A stretch of DNA of 64,000 nucleotides from Candidatus Latescibacterota bacterium (GCA_022820485.1 JAJEFJ010000034.1:1-64000); one strand, 5' to 3'; positions 43,078-52,107 are shown, counted from the stretch's first letter. Notes: generated by a model not told the origin, from the sequence alone. Translations and numbers: made by a program.

Positions 43078-43081
43078 CCCA

Positions 43082-44095
43082 ATGTCCAACGGGGCCACAA
43101 ACGCCCTCCTGCAAGTGCGAGGGTTAAAAAAGCACTTTCCCGTACACCGGGGGCTTTTACAGCGACAAACGGGTTGGGTAAAGGCCGTGGATGGCGTGAG
43201 CTTCTCGCTCGCCCAAGGCAAAATTTTGGGGCTGGTCGGCGAGAGCGGCTGCGGCAAGACCACCACCGGGCGGATGATTCTCCGCGCCCTAGACCCGACC
43301 GCCGGAGAAATCCTCTTTCGGCAACAGGATGGTCAGGTCGTCGATATGGCCCAACTCGGCCGCCGCGAAGTCGTCCAAGCGCGCCGGCAGATGCAAATGA
43401 TCTTCCAAGACCCGTACTCGTCCCTAAATCCGCGAATGCCCGTGCGCGACCTAATCGCCGAACCGCTCCGGTCTTATGGCTGGTCGGCGCGCGACAGCCA
43501 CGAGCGAGTGGGCGATCTGATGGAGCGAGTAGGGCTAGACCCCAGATACGCGCGCCGCTATCCGCACGCCTTCTCCGGCGGCCAGCGACAGCGCATCGGC
43601 ATTGCCCGCGCCTTGGCCTTGAGCCCGTCGCTCATCGTCGCCGACGAGCCGGTCTCCGCACTCGACGTCAGCGTGCAAGCGCAGATTCTCAACTTGCTCC
43701 GCCAATTGCAGACTGACCTTGACCTCACTTTGCTCTTTATCGCCCACGACCTGAGCGTAGTGCGCTATCTCTGCGATGAAGTGGCCGTCATGTACCAAGG
43801 CCGAATCGTCGAACAGGCCGCAACCGAAACCCTCTTTACCCAACCACAGCACCCCTATACGGCCATGTTGCTAGAGGCCGCGCCCGCACCCGACCCCCAC
43901 GCCTCGTGGATGGAAGAAGACGAAGACGCCAGCGAGGCGGGCGAACCAACGCCGGCCGACGACCAAGGATGCGCGTTCGCACCGCGCTGCCGCTACAAAA
44001 GCGACCTGTGCAGCCAGCAGATGCCCGCGCTGGAGGGCGAGTCGCATCTGGCCGCCTGCCACCACAAAGACGAGTTAGACCTGCACGGCGTGTAG
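43082..44095 (+). CDS. Oligopeptide ABC transporter ATPase, DppF type
   Basis: 337 aa from ATG 43082 ([12 protein letters not shown]), placed by GGAGGGG upstream; the longer open frame is a shadow of dppD. The N-terminus [33 protein letters not shown] is typical of DppF/OppF. Walker [10 protein letters not shown], signature [15 protein letters not shown], Walker [17 protein letters not shown] and H-loop IAHDLS are all present, with the Cys-bearing C-terminal tail [15 protein letters not shown]. It completes the transporter. Confidence 0.93.
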   Translation: MSNGATNALLQVRGLKKHFPVHRGLLQRQTGWVKAVDGVSFSLAQGKILGLVGESGCGKTTTGRMILRALDPTAGEILFRQQDGQVVDMAQLGRREVVQARRQMQMIFQDPYSSLNPRMPVRDLIAEPLRSYGWSARDSHERVGDLMERVGLDPRYARRYPHAFSGGQRQRIGIARALALSPSLIVADEPVSALDVSVQAQILNLLRQLQTDLDLTLLFIAHDLSVVRYLCDEVAVMYQGRIVEQAATETLFTQPQHPYTAMLLEAAPAPDPHASWMEEDEDASEAGEPTPADDQGCAFAPRCRYKSDLCSQQMPALEGESHLAACHHKDELDLHGV

Positions 44096-44109
44096 CGATA
44101 GGAACAGAG

Positions 44110-44138
44110 TTGACCAAATAAGTAAACCAACCTATATT
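44110..44138 (+). promoter_or_regulatory. Promoter of the HTH-methyltransferase gene
   Basis: TTGACC (44110-44115), 17 nt, TATATT (44133-44138): near-consensus. TGACC at 44111 and GGTCA at 44146 form a possible wide inverted repeat for autoregulation by the protein's own HTH domain. Confidence 0.6.
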
Positions 44139-44177
44139 ACGCGAAGGTCATCCACCCTCATGGAGGAGAACGTCTGT

Positions 44178-45431
44178 ATGGTCCAGTTTGGGGATCACCT
44201 GCGGCAAACTCGCCTCGAAAGCGGATTGACCCAAGCCGATGTCGCAAACCGCCTTGGGGTCTCGAAAGGGTACATCTCCCGCCTCGAAAGTGGCAAGGCC
44301 CGACCCGCCGAAGCGACAGTCCGACGTCTAGCCCAAATCTGTGAGACCGATCCTGATCCGCTCCTCATCTTGGCCGATTACCTGCCCTCCGACCTTCGAG
44401 AAATTCTATCGCAGCACCCAGCCGAGGCGTCGGCGATGCTGCGTGGCACCTTTGGGCGTACCACTCACCAGCAAAATGCGCCTCCCGCTGTCGCCGAGTC
44501 CCAAGTCCTCTACCAGCCTAGCGAAGCCTCATATCAAATCGTCCAAGAGGATTGCTTCGCGTGGATGGAGCATCGCCCCCCCAACAGCGTCCACGCCATC
44601 GTCACCGACCCACCCTACGGCCTGAAAGAGTACACCACTCAAGAAAAGGACAAACTCCGGCGCGGACGGGGTGGCGTCTGGCGCATCCCACCAGCTTTGG
44701 ACGGCTGCGTCCGCCAGCCCCTACCTCGGTTTACCGTCCTCAGTAACGGCGATAAGCAGCAGCTTGCTGCGTTCTTTGGACAATGGGGCGAGCGGGCATT
44801 GCGAGTGCTCGTGCCGGGGGGGCACGTTTTTATTGCCGCCAACCCTCTGCTGTCGCATCTAGTCTATGCCGCCCTCGTCGAAAGCGGATTTGAGAAACGC
44901 GGCGAGATCATCCGCCTAGTACAGACGCTGCGGGGCGGCGACCGTCCCAAGAATGCACACGACGAATTTGCGGACGTCACCGTTATGCCTCGCTCCGGTT
45001 GGGAGCCTTGGGGTCTGTTTCGCAAGCCGTGTGAGGGCCGCGTGCAGGACAACCTACGCGAGTGGAAAACGGGCGGACTGAGGCGGATCAGTGCCGAGCG
45101 CCCTTTCGGCGACGTCATCCGCAGTGCGCCCACTCGGCCAGCGGAACGCGACATTGCGCCGCATCCCTCTCTCAAGCCGCAGAGCTTTATGCGCCAGATC
45201 GTGCGCGCAGCTCTGCCGCTGGGCGAGGGGATAGTGCTCGACCCTTTCATGGGCGGGGGTTCGACCATCGCCGCCGCGTGTGCCGTAGGCTATGAGAGTA
45301 TTGGCATTGAAAGCGACCCCGCGTTTTTCGAGACCGCAAAAGCCGCAATTCCGCAATTGGCCACGCTGGAGGTCAACGGAGAGAGCAAGCTGGTTCCGAA
45401 AGCAGGGAAACAGCCGAGCTTGTTCGGCTGA
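44178..45431 (+). CDS. XRE-HTH / DNA N4- or N6-methyltransferase fusion
   Basis: 417 aa from ATG 44178 (MVQFGDHLRQ), 10 nt behind GGAGGAG; an ATG six codons earlier overlaps that ribosome site. Residues 4-66 are an XRE/Cro-type helix-turn-helix (LTQADVANRLGVSKGYISRLESGKARP). After a linker, DPPYG at 144-148 is motif IV, HPSLKP at 329-334 replaces the common HPTQKP, and LDPFMGGGST at 354-363 is motif I. Motif IV before motif I is the beta-class order. The HTH could let the enzyme control its own promoter, as in HTH-bearing cytosine methyltransferases. The convergent neighbour carries a nuclease-like domain, so this is probably the modification half of a restriction system. Confidence 0.85.
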   Translation: MVQFGDHLRQTRLESGLTQADVANRLGVSKGYISRLESGKARPAEATVRRLAQICETDPDPLLILADYLPSDLREILSQHPAEASAMLRGTFGRTTHQQNAPPAVAESQVLYQPSEASYQIVQEDCFAWMEHRPPNSVHAIVTDPPYGLKEYTTQEKDKLRRGRGGVWRIPPALDGCVRQPLPRFTVLSNGDKQQLAAFFGQWGERALRVLVPGGHVFIAANPLLSHLVYAALVESGFEKRGEIIRLVQTLRGGDRPKNAHDEFADVTVMPRSGWEPWGLFRKPCEGRVQDNLREWKTGGLRRISAERPFGDVIRSAPTRPAERDIAPHPSLKPQSFMRQIVRAALPLGEGIVLDPFMGGGSTIAAACAVGYESIGIESDPAFFETAKAAIPQLATLEVNGESKLVPKAGKQPSLFG

Positions 45432-45437
45432 AGACGC

Positions 45438-46889
45438 TTATGCTTCAGCTAGGATGGAGCGATGGCGACCGACGCCGACGCCGGGTAGCCGGTAGATAAA
45501 ATTGTTCCGCAGCTTCTCGACACCAGTCTTAGTTATTGATGCTGTGGGCGTCCGGCGCGAATCACCGGTGCGGCCTGAGAATGACCAATCCGCTTCGTCG
45601 AGCTTGGCGCAGAGAATTTCGAGAAATGTCAGCGGCGTAGAAGTCCCTTCTTCCTGCTCGCCAATCGCATAGCGAAATACCATTAGCCAACCGTCCTCTG
45701 GGTTGTGTCCCTGCCAGCCACCGCTTTGAATGGACGACTTGATTTCGATACCCTCGTCCCCTTTTAACACTATATTCGATGCGTAATGGCCTTTCGGCAG
45801 CAGGTCGGGATGCCCTCCTACCTTCGCATTCGCCTCCAGCGTTTCGGCAGCGCGGGCGATATTTTTTACGAGGAACTCGGAAATCATGCCGGACAGCGAG
45901 TTACCCAGCAGTAATTCTTCCAATGGACGGAAGCCGCTGCTTTCGAGGAAGTCGTTCAATCCGTGAAAAAGTCGGTACGTCTCCGCCACCGCCTGTTCTA
46001 TTTCTTCTACTTTGAGTCCGTAGGGAAGGACGATACGACGATTCACGTAGCGGGGGTCAAGCGTCCCCGAATCGTCGTTCCTCGCCGTGCGATAGGGGGC
46101 AGGATCAAATCCCGGATACCGCGTCGCCATCCCCGCAATAAATTCTTCCGTCCACAGCGCGTCACCCGGCGGCGGGAAGCCGAGCAGTTCGCGCTGGCGC
46201 GGGGTGGCTTCAGCCATGAAGCGATTCATGGCCGCACCTTGAGCACCACTCTTATACGTGAAGGTGCGACCGCCGTCCCAAGGGCGGTCCTTGCGAGTGA
46301 AGCCCACCCACATGACCGGGCGGTGTCCCGCTGGCGCGGTAAAATCGGAGGCAGCGTGGCGGGTGAAGACGCTGTAGAGGCACACCGAGCCACCGGGGAC
46401 GATCATCGGCACGGCTTCCGCGTCGGAGTGGCCCTTGGGCACCATGCGGATCGGGGCCATCCCTTCCTCGACGTCGTCGAAGCAGTAGAAACAGACCAAA
46501 TTCATAAAGTCGTCTGGCTCAATGATCGGCCCCAGCGTGTTGTTGCCGTAGTCGATGTGGAAATTGGTTCCGTATTCCTCGCCGGCGTATTTCATGCCTA
46601 GATGGCCCTCGCAGAGCCGAATCGCGCGCGTACCCAAGACGCGCTCGGCCGCGTCAATCAGGTCGGGATGAACGGTGACGTGATTGAGGCCGGAGTGGTC
46701 CCAAGGGAAGAGTCTTTGCTGAGGGGTGTCGTTGCGGCGGTCGTTGGCTAGGTATTGGTCGTAGGGCGGGGCAAAATGGGTGAAGAAGCCATCGAGCGCG
46801 GCTTGCTGCTCGTCTTTAGTAAGGAAGTTCTCGACGATCAGGAAGCCTTGTTCTTTGTACGTAGCAAGTTGGGCGTCGGTGATGTGCAT
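45438..46889 (-). CDS. Phytanoyl-CoA dioxygenase-like domain fused to a PD-(D/E)xK nuclease-like domain
   Basis: 483 aa in one unbroken frame. Residues 1 to about 270 are a PhyH-type Fe(II)/2-oxoglutarate dioxygenase: HID at 111-113 for iron, a distal His near 178, and GHRPVMW with the 2-oxoglutarate Arg. Residues about 281-483 do not belong to that family. GHPDLLPKG (Asp362) followed 20 residues later by IEIKSS (Glu382, Lys384) is a PD-(D/E)xK nuclease signature, and QSGGWQGHNPEDGW and WSFSGRTGDSRRT look like a type II restriction enzyme. An in-frame GTG at codon 282 (46046) could have been, or may still be, the start of a separate nuclease. Its stop is 6 nt from the end of the convergent methyltransferase gene. 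Confidence 0.75.
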   Translation of the reverse strand: MHITDAQLATYKEQGFLIVENFLTKDEQQAALDGFFTHFAPPYDQYLANDRRNDTPQQRLFPWDHSGLNHVTVHPDLIDAAERVLGTRAIRLCEGHLGMKYAGEEYGTNFHIDYGNNTLGPIIEPDDFMNLVCFYCFDDVEEGMAPIRMVPKGHSDAEAVPMIVPGGSVCLYSVFTRHAASDFTAPAGHRPVMWVGFTRKDRPWDGGRTFTYKSGAQGAAMNRFMAEATPRQRELLGFPPPGDALWTEEFIAGMATRYPGFDPAPYRTARNDDSGTLDPRYVNRRIVLPYGLKVEEIEQAVAETYRLFHGLNDFLESSGFRPLEELLLGNSLSGMISEFLVKNIARAAETLEANAKVGGHPDLLPKGHYASNIVLKGDEGIEIKSSIQSGGWQGHNPEDGWLMVFRYAIGEQEEGTSTPLTFLEILCAKLDEADWSFSGRTGDSRRTPTASITKTGVEKLRNNFIYRLPGVGVGRHRSILAEA

Positions 46890-46890
46890 C

Positions 46891-47000
46891 TATAGCAATC
46901 CTGAATGACTTGAACGATTCGCTATGCAGATCGTCTTGTTTCTACTTCTGCGTCCATCTGCGTCCATCTGCGGATTCTCTTATGAATGTAGGACTGCTAT
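46891..47000. repeat. Small element with inverted ends and CTGCGTCCAT direct repeats
   Basis: ATAGCAATCCTGAAT near 46892 and the inverse of ATAGCAGTCCTACAT at 46986-47000 bound a segment that holds two copies of CTGCGTCCAT (46948-46967) followed by CTGCGG. The right end supplies the TAG of the aldolase gene and the left end abuts the start codon of the fused dioxygenase gene. Confidence 0.5.
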
Positions 47001-47911
47001 TGCTCGTCGGCGTAGATCCCCACAATGCGCTGCAACAGGTCCAGGGCCTGCCCGCGCTCGCGCTGAAAGGCATTGCGGCCGATGATGGAGCCAAAGCCGC
47101 CGCCATCGCGGATGCCGGTGATCTCCTCGATAATTTCCTCTTCGCCCTTGGCTGGGCCGCCAGAAAAGATCACCACGCGCCGCCCGTTAAAGGCCGATTG
47201 CACCACGTGGCTCACGCACTCGGCCAAGGTGCCAGCTGGCACATCCGCGTACGCCTTGCGGGCCTCGTCCTGCTCGATGTGAGCCGTAGGCGGTTTGACC
47301 TTGATAACATGGGCACCTAGCTGGGCGGCGATTTGAGCGGCGTACGCAGTGACGTCGAGCGCGGTTTCACCGTCCTTGCTCAAATCCGTGCCGCGCGGAT
47401 AAGACCAGACCACCACCACCAAACCGTACCGCTTGGCCTCTTCAGCTAGGGCTTGCAGCTTCTCGTACATCTCTTGCCGTAGCGCCGAACCCGGATAGAC
47501 CGTGTAGCCGATGCCAACACAACCCAAGCGCAGGGCAGCGGCGATGGAGCCAGTGAGCGACTGGGTGGGGTCTGCGTCGGAGTGAAGATTTTCCCGGTTG
47601 TTGAGCTTGAGGATCAGCGGTAGGTCGCCCGCGTAGTCGCGCGCACCCGCTTCGAGGAACCCGAGCGGGGCGGCGTATGCACTGAGGCCAGCGTCAATGG
47701 CCAACTCAAAGTGATAGCGCGGATCATACGCGGGTGGGTTGGGAGCGAAGCTGCGCCCAGGCCCGTGCTCAACGCCCTGATCTACGGGCAGGATGACCAG
47801 CTTGCCCGTGCCGCCGAGCGCGCCGTGGTTGAGCAGACGCGCCAAGTTGGTCAAGGTGCCGGGGTTGTCGCTGCCATACCAGCTTAGAATTTCGCGGATG
47901 CGATCTTGCAT
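46997..47911 (-). CDS. fbaB: Class I fructose-bisphosphate aldolase (DhnA/FbaB type)
   Basis: 304 aa from ATG 47911 (MQDRIREILS) with AAAGG upstream; ATGs further upstream lie outside the domain. VDQGVEHGPGRSF and the Schiff-base region HVIKVKPPT (Lys204 or Lys206) mark the archaeal-type class I aldolase, and WSYPRG and FSGGPAKG form the phosphate site. It splits fructose-1,6-bisphosphate into two triose phosphates in glycolysis/gluconeogenesis. The stop codon lies inside a small repeat element. Confidence 0.9.
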   Translation of the reverse strand: MQDRIREILSWYGSDNPGTLTNLARLLNHGALGGTGKLVILPVDQGVEHGPGRSFAPNPPAYDPRYHFELAIDAGLSAYAAPLGFLEAGARDYAGDLPLILKLNNRENLHSDADPTQSLTGSIAAALRLGCVGIGYTVYPGSALRQEMYEKLQALAEEAKRYGLVVVVWSYPRGTDLSKDGETALDVTAYAAQIAAQLGAHVIKVKPPTAHIEQDEARKAYADVPAGTLAECVSHVVQSAFNGRRVVIFSGGPAKGEEEIIEEITGIRDGGGFGSIIGRNAFQRERGQALDLLQRIVGIYADEQ

Positions 47912-47956
47912 TTTGTACCTTTCTCGCATGTAATGAGTAGGAATTGACAAAAGAAA

Positions 47957-47991
47957 AGCTCCTCAATCGCGCAAAGCGCGCTCAAGGAGCT
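47957..47991 (-). terminator. Intrinsic terminator of tRNA-Asp
   Basis: AGCTCCT (47957-47963) pairs with AGGAGCT (47985-47991), and inside it CGCGC pairs with GCGCG around AAA. On the minus strand a T-rich tract follows. It lies just after the tRNA. Confidence 0.75.
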
Positions 47992-47998
47992 GGCAAAA

Positions 47999-48075
47999 TG
48001 GCGGGGACGACGAGACTCGAACTCGCGACCTTCGGCGTGACAGGCCGACGTTCTAACCAACTGAACTACGCCCCC
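47999..48075 (-). tRNA. tRNA-Asp (GTC)
   Basis: 77 nt on the minus strand. Acceptor GGGGGCG pairs with CGTCCCC, discriminator G, and CCA is encoded. The D arm contains AGTTCAGTTGGTTAGAAC, the anticodon loop CCTGTCACG gives GTC, and the T arm holds GTTCGAGTC. Confidence 0.95.
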
Positions 48076-48111
48076 ATTGCTTAAAGAAGGTAAAAGCCAG
48101 ATCAAAGGCTG

Positions 48112-48645
48112 TCAATGGACAGCCGAGGCTTTGGCCTGTGCAGCGCTCTCTTTTCTCAACCGCTTGAGCGCACCGCGCATGAGCTGGCGCTTGAGCGGGC
48201 TGAGGTGGTCGATGAAGAGCTTGCCGTCGAGGTGGTCGATTTCGTGCTGGAGAGCACGGGCGTAAAAGCCTTCGCCCGAGGTTTTGAAAGGCTGGCCGTC
48301 GAGACCAATAGCCTCGACTTCAACCCAAGCGTAGCGCTTGACATCGCCGTACAGGTCGGGAAAGCTCAGACAACCTTCCTCGTCGATTTGCTCGCCCTCG
48401 TGGCCTGTGATCTTGGGATTGATCAAGGCCACAGGTTGGCAGTTTGGCTGATGGACGGTCACATCGACGACGCAGGCTCGCTTGAGGACGCCAATTTGCG
48501 GAGCGGCAAGCCCAACCCCCTCCGCGGCGCGCATCGAATCGAAGAGGTCGGCGACAAGGGCACGGATGGCTTCATCCACCTCGACAACCCGCGCACACTT
48601 CTGGCGGAGGCACTGCGCCCCGAACAGCGCAATTTCGCGTTTCAT
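48112..48645 (-). CDS. def: Peptide deformylase
   Basis: 177 aa. Three motifs are intact: GVGLAAPQIG (43-52), EGCLSFP with Cys92, and QHEIDHLDG with His134, Glu135 and His138. It removes the formyl group from nascent proteins using a metal ion held by Cys92 and the two His. It overlaps larE by 4 nt, being the last gene of a three-gene minus-strand run. Confidence 0.95.
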   Translation of the reverse strand: MKREIALFGAQCLRQKCARVVEVDEAIRALVADLFDSMRAAEGVGLAAPQIGVLKRACVVDVTVHQPNCQPVALINPKITGHEGEQIDEEGCLSFPDLYGDVKRYAWVEVEAIGLDGQPFKTSGEGFYARALQHEIDHLDGKLFIDHLSPLKRQLMRGALKRLRKESAAQAKASAVH

Positions 48646-49691
48646 GTGTCCAAGGGGTCTAATTCGAGGGCAATATAGCGCAGGCCCAAATCGGCGAACG
48701 CGGCCACTAGGGCCGAGCGCAACGGGGACTCAGCAAGGCGAGCAATGGCTGCTGTGGGCAAGCGCAGGATGAGCATCTGGTCGCGCTGCTCGTACGCGGC
48801 CGGCAGCAGCGAGTGCGCTGCGAGCAGCGGATTGACCCGCGCAAACAGCGGCTCGTCGGCACCGGAGTCGGCGATGGAGAGCAGCGCCTCGTTCATGCTG
48901 CCGGAGCGGAAGCCGCACAGATCGACGGTAGTTTGCAGATAGCCAATTTCGCGCAAGTATTCCATCAAAGATCGACGCGCATCCGAATCGCCCAGCAGGC
49001 GCGTCAAGCCCTCAGCGGGCAACTCAATGCGCGACAGCGTCTCGTGGTGGCGGGCACGAACTTGGTCAAATCCACCGACCTCGCGCAGATAGCGCTCGGC
49101 GCGGTCAATTTGGCGCAGCCCCTCGGCGGTAACGGGCGTGCCGTAGGGAAAGCGCGACGAGAGGCAGGCCATGGCCGGGCGGTCCCATACCGTCAGCCCC
49201 CAGCGCTTGGCTAGGGCGCGCACATCGTCCTTGGTCAGGCCCGCTTCGGCTAAGGGCGCGTGTACGCCGCGCTCGCGGGCAGCCGCAGCCCCAGGGCGAA
49301 AATCGCCGATGTCGTCGGCGTTTTGGCCGTAGAGGATGTAATTGACATTGAGGGTGCGCGCGAGCTGCTCCATGTGGGTGAACAGCTCTTGTTTGCAGTA
49401 GTAGCAGCGATTGGGCGCGTTTTTGGCGTAGTCGGGATTGTCCAACTCGCGGGTCTTGACCACCTCGTGGCGGATGCCGAACTCGCGGGTGATCTCGGCG
49501 GCCTTCTCCAACTCGCCGGTGGCATAGCTCTCAGAATCCGCAGTGACGCAGATGGCACCCTCGCCCAAGACCCGCTGGGCTGCTACCGCCAGTGTAGCAC
49601 TATCGACCCCGCCCGAATAGCCGACCAGCACCTGTCCCATCGGGCGCAGAATTTCTTCGAGGTGCGTTAGCTTTTCGTCTAGGGAAAGCAT
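48642..49691 (-). CDS. larE: ATP-dependent sacrificial sulfur transferase LarE
   Basis: 349 aa. PP-loop SGGVDS at 26-31; NRCYYCK at 95-100; and Cys176 in RPAMACLSSRFPYG, the same position as the Cys that L. plantarum LarE gives up to make the nickel-pincer cofactor. LarE adds sulfur to the carboxylates of the LarB product. Neither larB nor larC is within the window, so the cofactor pathway would have to be completed elsewhere. It lies between def and an ATP-grasp-like gene. Confidence 0.9.
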   Translation of the reverse strand: MLSLDEKLTHLEEILRPMGQVLVGYSGGVDSATLAVAAQRVLGEGAICVTADSESYATGELEKAAEITREFGIRHEVVKTRELDNPDYAKNAPNRCYYCKQELFTHMEQLARTLNVNYILYGQNADDIGDFRPGAAAARERGVHAPLAEAGLTKDDVRALAKRWGLTVWDRPAMACLSSRFPYGTPVTAEGLRQIDRAERYLREVGGFDQVRARHHETLSRIELPAEGLTRLLGDSDARRSLMEYLREIGYLQTTVDLCGFRSGSMNEALLSIADSGADEPLFARVNPLLAAHSLLPAAYEQRDQMLILRLPTAAIARLAESPLRSALVAAFADLGLRYIALELDPLDT

Positions 49692-49696
49692 GGCAA

Positions 49697-51145
49697 TCAG
49701 AAGGAGGATTTTTCCGCGGACGCAGCACAGGGCATGATCGCAGCGTCAACCATGCCGTGCAGGATTTTCTTGTCGGCTGGGAACACCAGCGCTTGGATGC
49801 CGCACAGGCGCGGTTCATCGCCGACGATGTAGTAATAAGGACGCAACATCACCCGGCCCCGCATGGGCACGATTTCGTCGCGGTGGAAGTCGTAGTAGCG
49901 CACGGTGCGGCGGGCGGCCTTGTGGAATTCCTGCAAGATATAGGGCTGGTGATCAAAGCGGTCCAGGGCCTCTTGCACGCGCTCGGCCCATTCGGCTTCG
50001 GACAGATCGTGGCCAATGGACACGCCCTTGCTCTCATACGCTATGTTGGAAAAACCCGAGGGCTTGAGCACCAATTCGCGCTGCTTCTTGGTTAGGTGCT
50101 TCAACTGCTGCCAGTCGCCGACGGGCTGGCCGCCAATGTCGAGGCCGGGAATGATGGCGTGAGGCGGCAGCGGCCGCGCATCGACAATCCACGAGCGCGG
50201 GATCAGGCTATCCAAGGCGGCAAAAGGCTCCTTGCCCAAGGTGCGGCGCCAATAGGATTTGAGCGCGGGGTGGTGGTAAAACGCCAGCCAGAGTTTTTCT
50301 TCGAGGTATGCCTTCGGCGGCGGGGTCAGGCACAGGGCGTTTTTTTTGGTGAAATAGGTAAAAAGCTCGGCCTTGGGGATGTTTTTGAGATCAAACAGCT
50401 CAAAGAAGCGATAGGCCGCGTCAATGCGCCAAGGAACCGACTTGTCAGCGTCTTGAAGGAAGAGGCCATTTTCGTCAAAGCGGGCCTCGCGCGGGTGGGC
50501 ACTGCGGGCTGGCTTGCCAGCCGCCTGCAAGCGCTCAACCAGCCATTCCATTTCGCGGCGATAGGCTTCGGACTCGTCCGAGACAAAGAGGGCGAAATGC
50601 GGCTCATCCACCTTGGCGGCCGCGGCAATGGCTTCGTAGAATGGGTCAATCAGGCCGCGAGCACCACCGATGATATCGTAGCCGAGATCCGCATAGACCT
50701 CCGAGACTTGGGCGGTGAAGCCCATGCCGCCGGGGATGGCGTCCAGCTCGACTAGCTTGAAGCCGTCCTCGGTGAGCAGCAGGTCCGGACGGATGACCAA
50801 AGGCAACTGGGACTTGATGCGATTCCAGAGGCCCATTTCGCGCACGGCACTCGGTTTGCCCAAATCCAAGTATTCGTGAATCCAAGGCGGCTCGACGCCC
50901 TTGACGCTCTGGTGGTAGAGCTGGTTGGAGGCCTTGTAAAACTGATGCAGGACCCCGCCGAGTTGGTCTAGGTAGCGGTGTTGCGCCGGCGAAAGCCAGA
51001 ACGGCTCCGGGGCAATGCGCCACGGCAGATTACTGTCCGGGTGTAAATGGGTGCGGTCGCCTTCAAAAAGGCCGCCGGTGGGACAATGGGCATTGATGTG
51101 GAGGCAGAGCGCTTTGAGGTCGGGTGCAGTACTGGGCAGGGACAT
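49697..51145 (-). CDS. Uncharacterised protein with ATP-grasp-like C-terminal half
   Basis: 482 aa, no signal peptide. The N-terminal half contains IRPDLLLTEDGFKLVELDAIPGGMG, and the C-terminal half has LVLKPSGFSNIAYESKGV and, later, PYILQEFHKA, patterns seen in ATP-grasp ligases such as the glutathionylspermidine synthase type. The reaction is unknown. It stops 5 nt before larE, so cotranscription with larE and def is likely. Confidence 0.5.
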   Translation of the reverse strand: MSLPSTAPDLKALCLHINAHCPTGGLFEGDRTHLHPDSNLPWRIAPEPFWLSPAQHRYLDQLGGVLHQFYKASNQLYHQSVKGVEPPWIHEYLDLGKPSAVREMGLWNRIKSQLPLVIRPDLLLTEDGFKLVELDAIPGGMGFTAQVSEVYADLGYDIIGGARGLIDPFYEAIAAAAKVDEPHFALFVSDESEAYRREMEWLVERLQAAGKPARSAHPREARFDENGLFLQDADKSVPWRIDAAYRFFELFDLKNIPKAELFTYFTKKNALCLTPPPKAYLEEKLWLAFYHHPALKSYWRRTLGKEPFAALDSLIPRSWIVDARPLPPHAIIPGLDIGGQPVGDWQQLKHLTKKQRELVLKPSGFSNIAYESKGVSIGHDLSEAEWAERVQEALDRFDHQPYILQEFHKAARRTVRYYDFHRDEIVPMRGRVMLRPYYYIVGDEPRLCGIQALVFPADKKILHGMVDAAIMPCAASAEKSSF

Positions 51146-51276
51146 CGAATAGGCTCGCTAAGATGTATGCTTACTAATTTAGGATGAATGGTCCGCTAGG
51201 TCAACGACGGGCCTGTTGGCCTTTGGCAAGAACAAGCCAACACCGCATATTTGCTCAAACGACGGAGGAGCGCGAT

Positions 51277-52107
51277 ATGGAGCTGATAGGCAGGCGTTGC
51301 CTAGTAACCGGCGGGGGGCGCGGCATTGGCCGGGCCATTGCCTTGGCCTTGGCGCGAGAAGGAGCGCATGTGGCGATTTTGGCCCGCACCGGATCAGAGC
51401 TGGACGAGACAGCCGCGCTTTTGGCAGACCAAGGCCAAACAACGTTGAAACTACAGGCGGATGTGGTGCGGCGCGAGGAAGTAGATGCGGCTATTGAGCG
51501 CGTAATCGCAGCTTGGGGCAGGGTCGATGTGCTGGTCAACAACGCGGGAATTCAGGGGCCTATAGGGCGGGTGGAAGAGGTCGATCCAGACGCTTGGATG
51601 CAGGTGGTACAGGTCAACCTCGGCGGCTGTTTCTACTGCACCCGCAAGGTCTTGCCGGCCATGGTCGCCCAGCACTACGGCAAAATCATTAACCTCTCGG
51701 GCGGCGGCGCGGTAGGACCGCGGCCCTTTTTTAGCGCGTATAGCGCCTCCAAGGCCGCAGTCGTGCGCTTTAGCGAAAACTTGGCGGGAGAAGTGGCTGA
51801 GCACGGCATTGACGTCAACGCCATTGCCCCCGGAGCGGTCAACACGCGGATGCTCGACCAACGGCTAGCGGCCGGCGCGGCCGTAAGCGCAGAGGAACGA
51901 GAGCAGGACCAGCGCCTGCTGCGCGAGGGCGACGCTACGGGCGAGCGAGCGGCCGCGCTGGCAGTCTATCTGGCTTCGGCGCGCTCAGACGGGCTGACGG
52001 GGCGGCTGCTGTCAGCGGTTTGGGATCCGTGGGAAACCTTCGATGTCGAGGCGATTATGGCCACGGAGGCCTTTGCCGTGCGGCGCGTCCAACAGCAGGA
52101 GGACTGA
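51277..52107 (+). CDS. Short-chain dehydrogenase/reductase
   Basis: 276 aa from ATG 51277 behind GGAGGAG; the open frame begins earlier without support. TGGGRGIG at 11-18, NNAG near 88-91, and the catalytic Ser141, Tyr155 and Lys159 are all present. The tail of about 40 residues after ARSDGLTGRLLSAVWDPWE is longer than in FabG. It is coupled to the MocA-type gene, which starts directly after its TGA, so the two may oxidise or reduce the same sugar-like substrate. Confidence 0.87.
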   Translation: MELIGRRCLVTGGGRGIGRAIALALAREGAHVAILARTGSELDETAALLADQGQTTLKLQADVVRREEVDAAIERVIAAWGRVDVLVNNAGIQGPIGRVEEVDPDAWMQVVQVNLGGCFYCTRKVLPAMVAQHYGKIINLSGGGAVGPRPFFSAYSASKAAVVRFSENLAGEVAEHGIDVNAIAPGAVNTRMLDQRLAAGAAVSAEEREQDQRLLREGDATGERAAALAVYLASARSDGLTGRLLSAVWDPWETFDVEAIMATEAFAVRRVQQQED

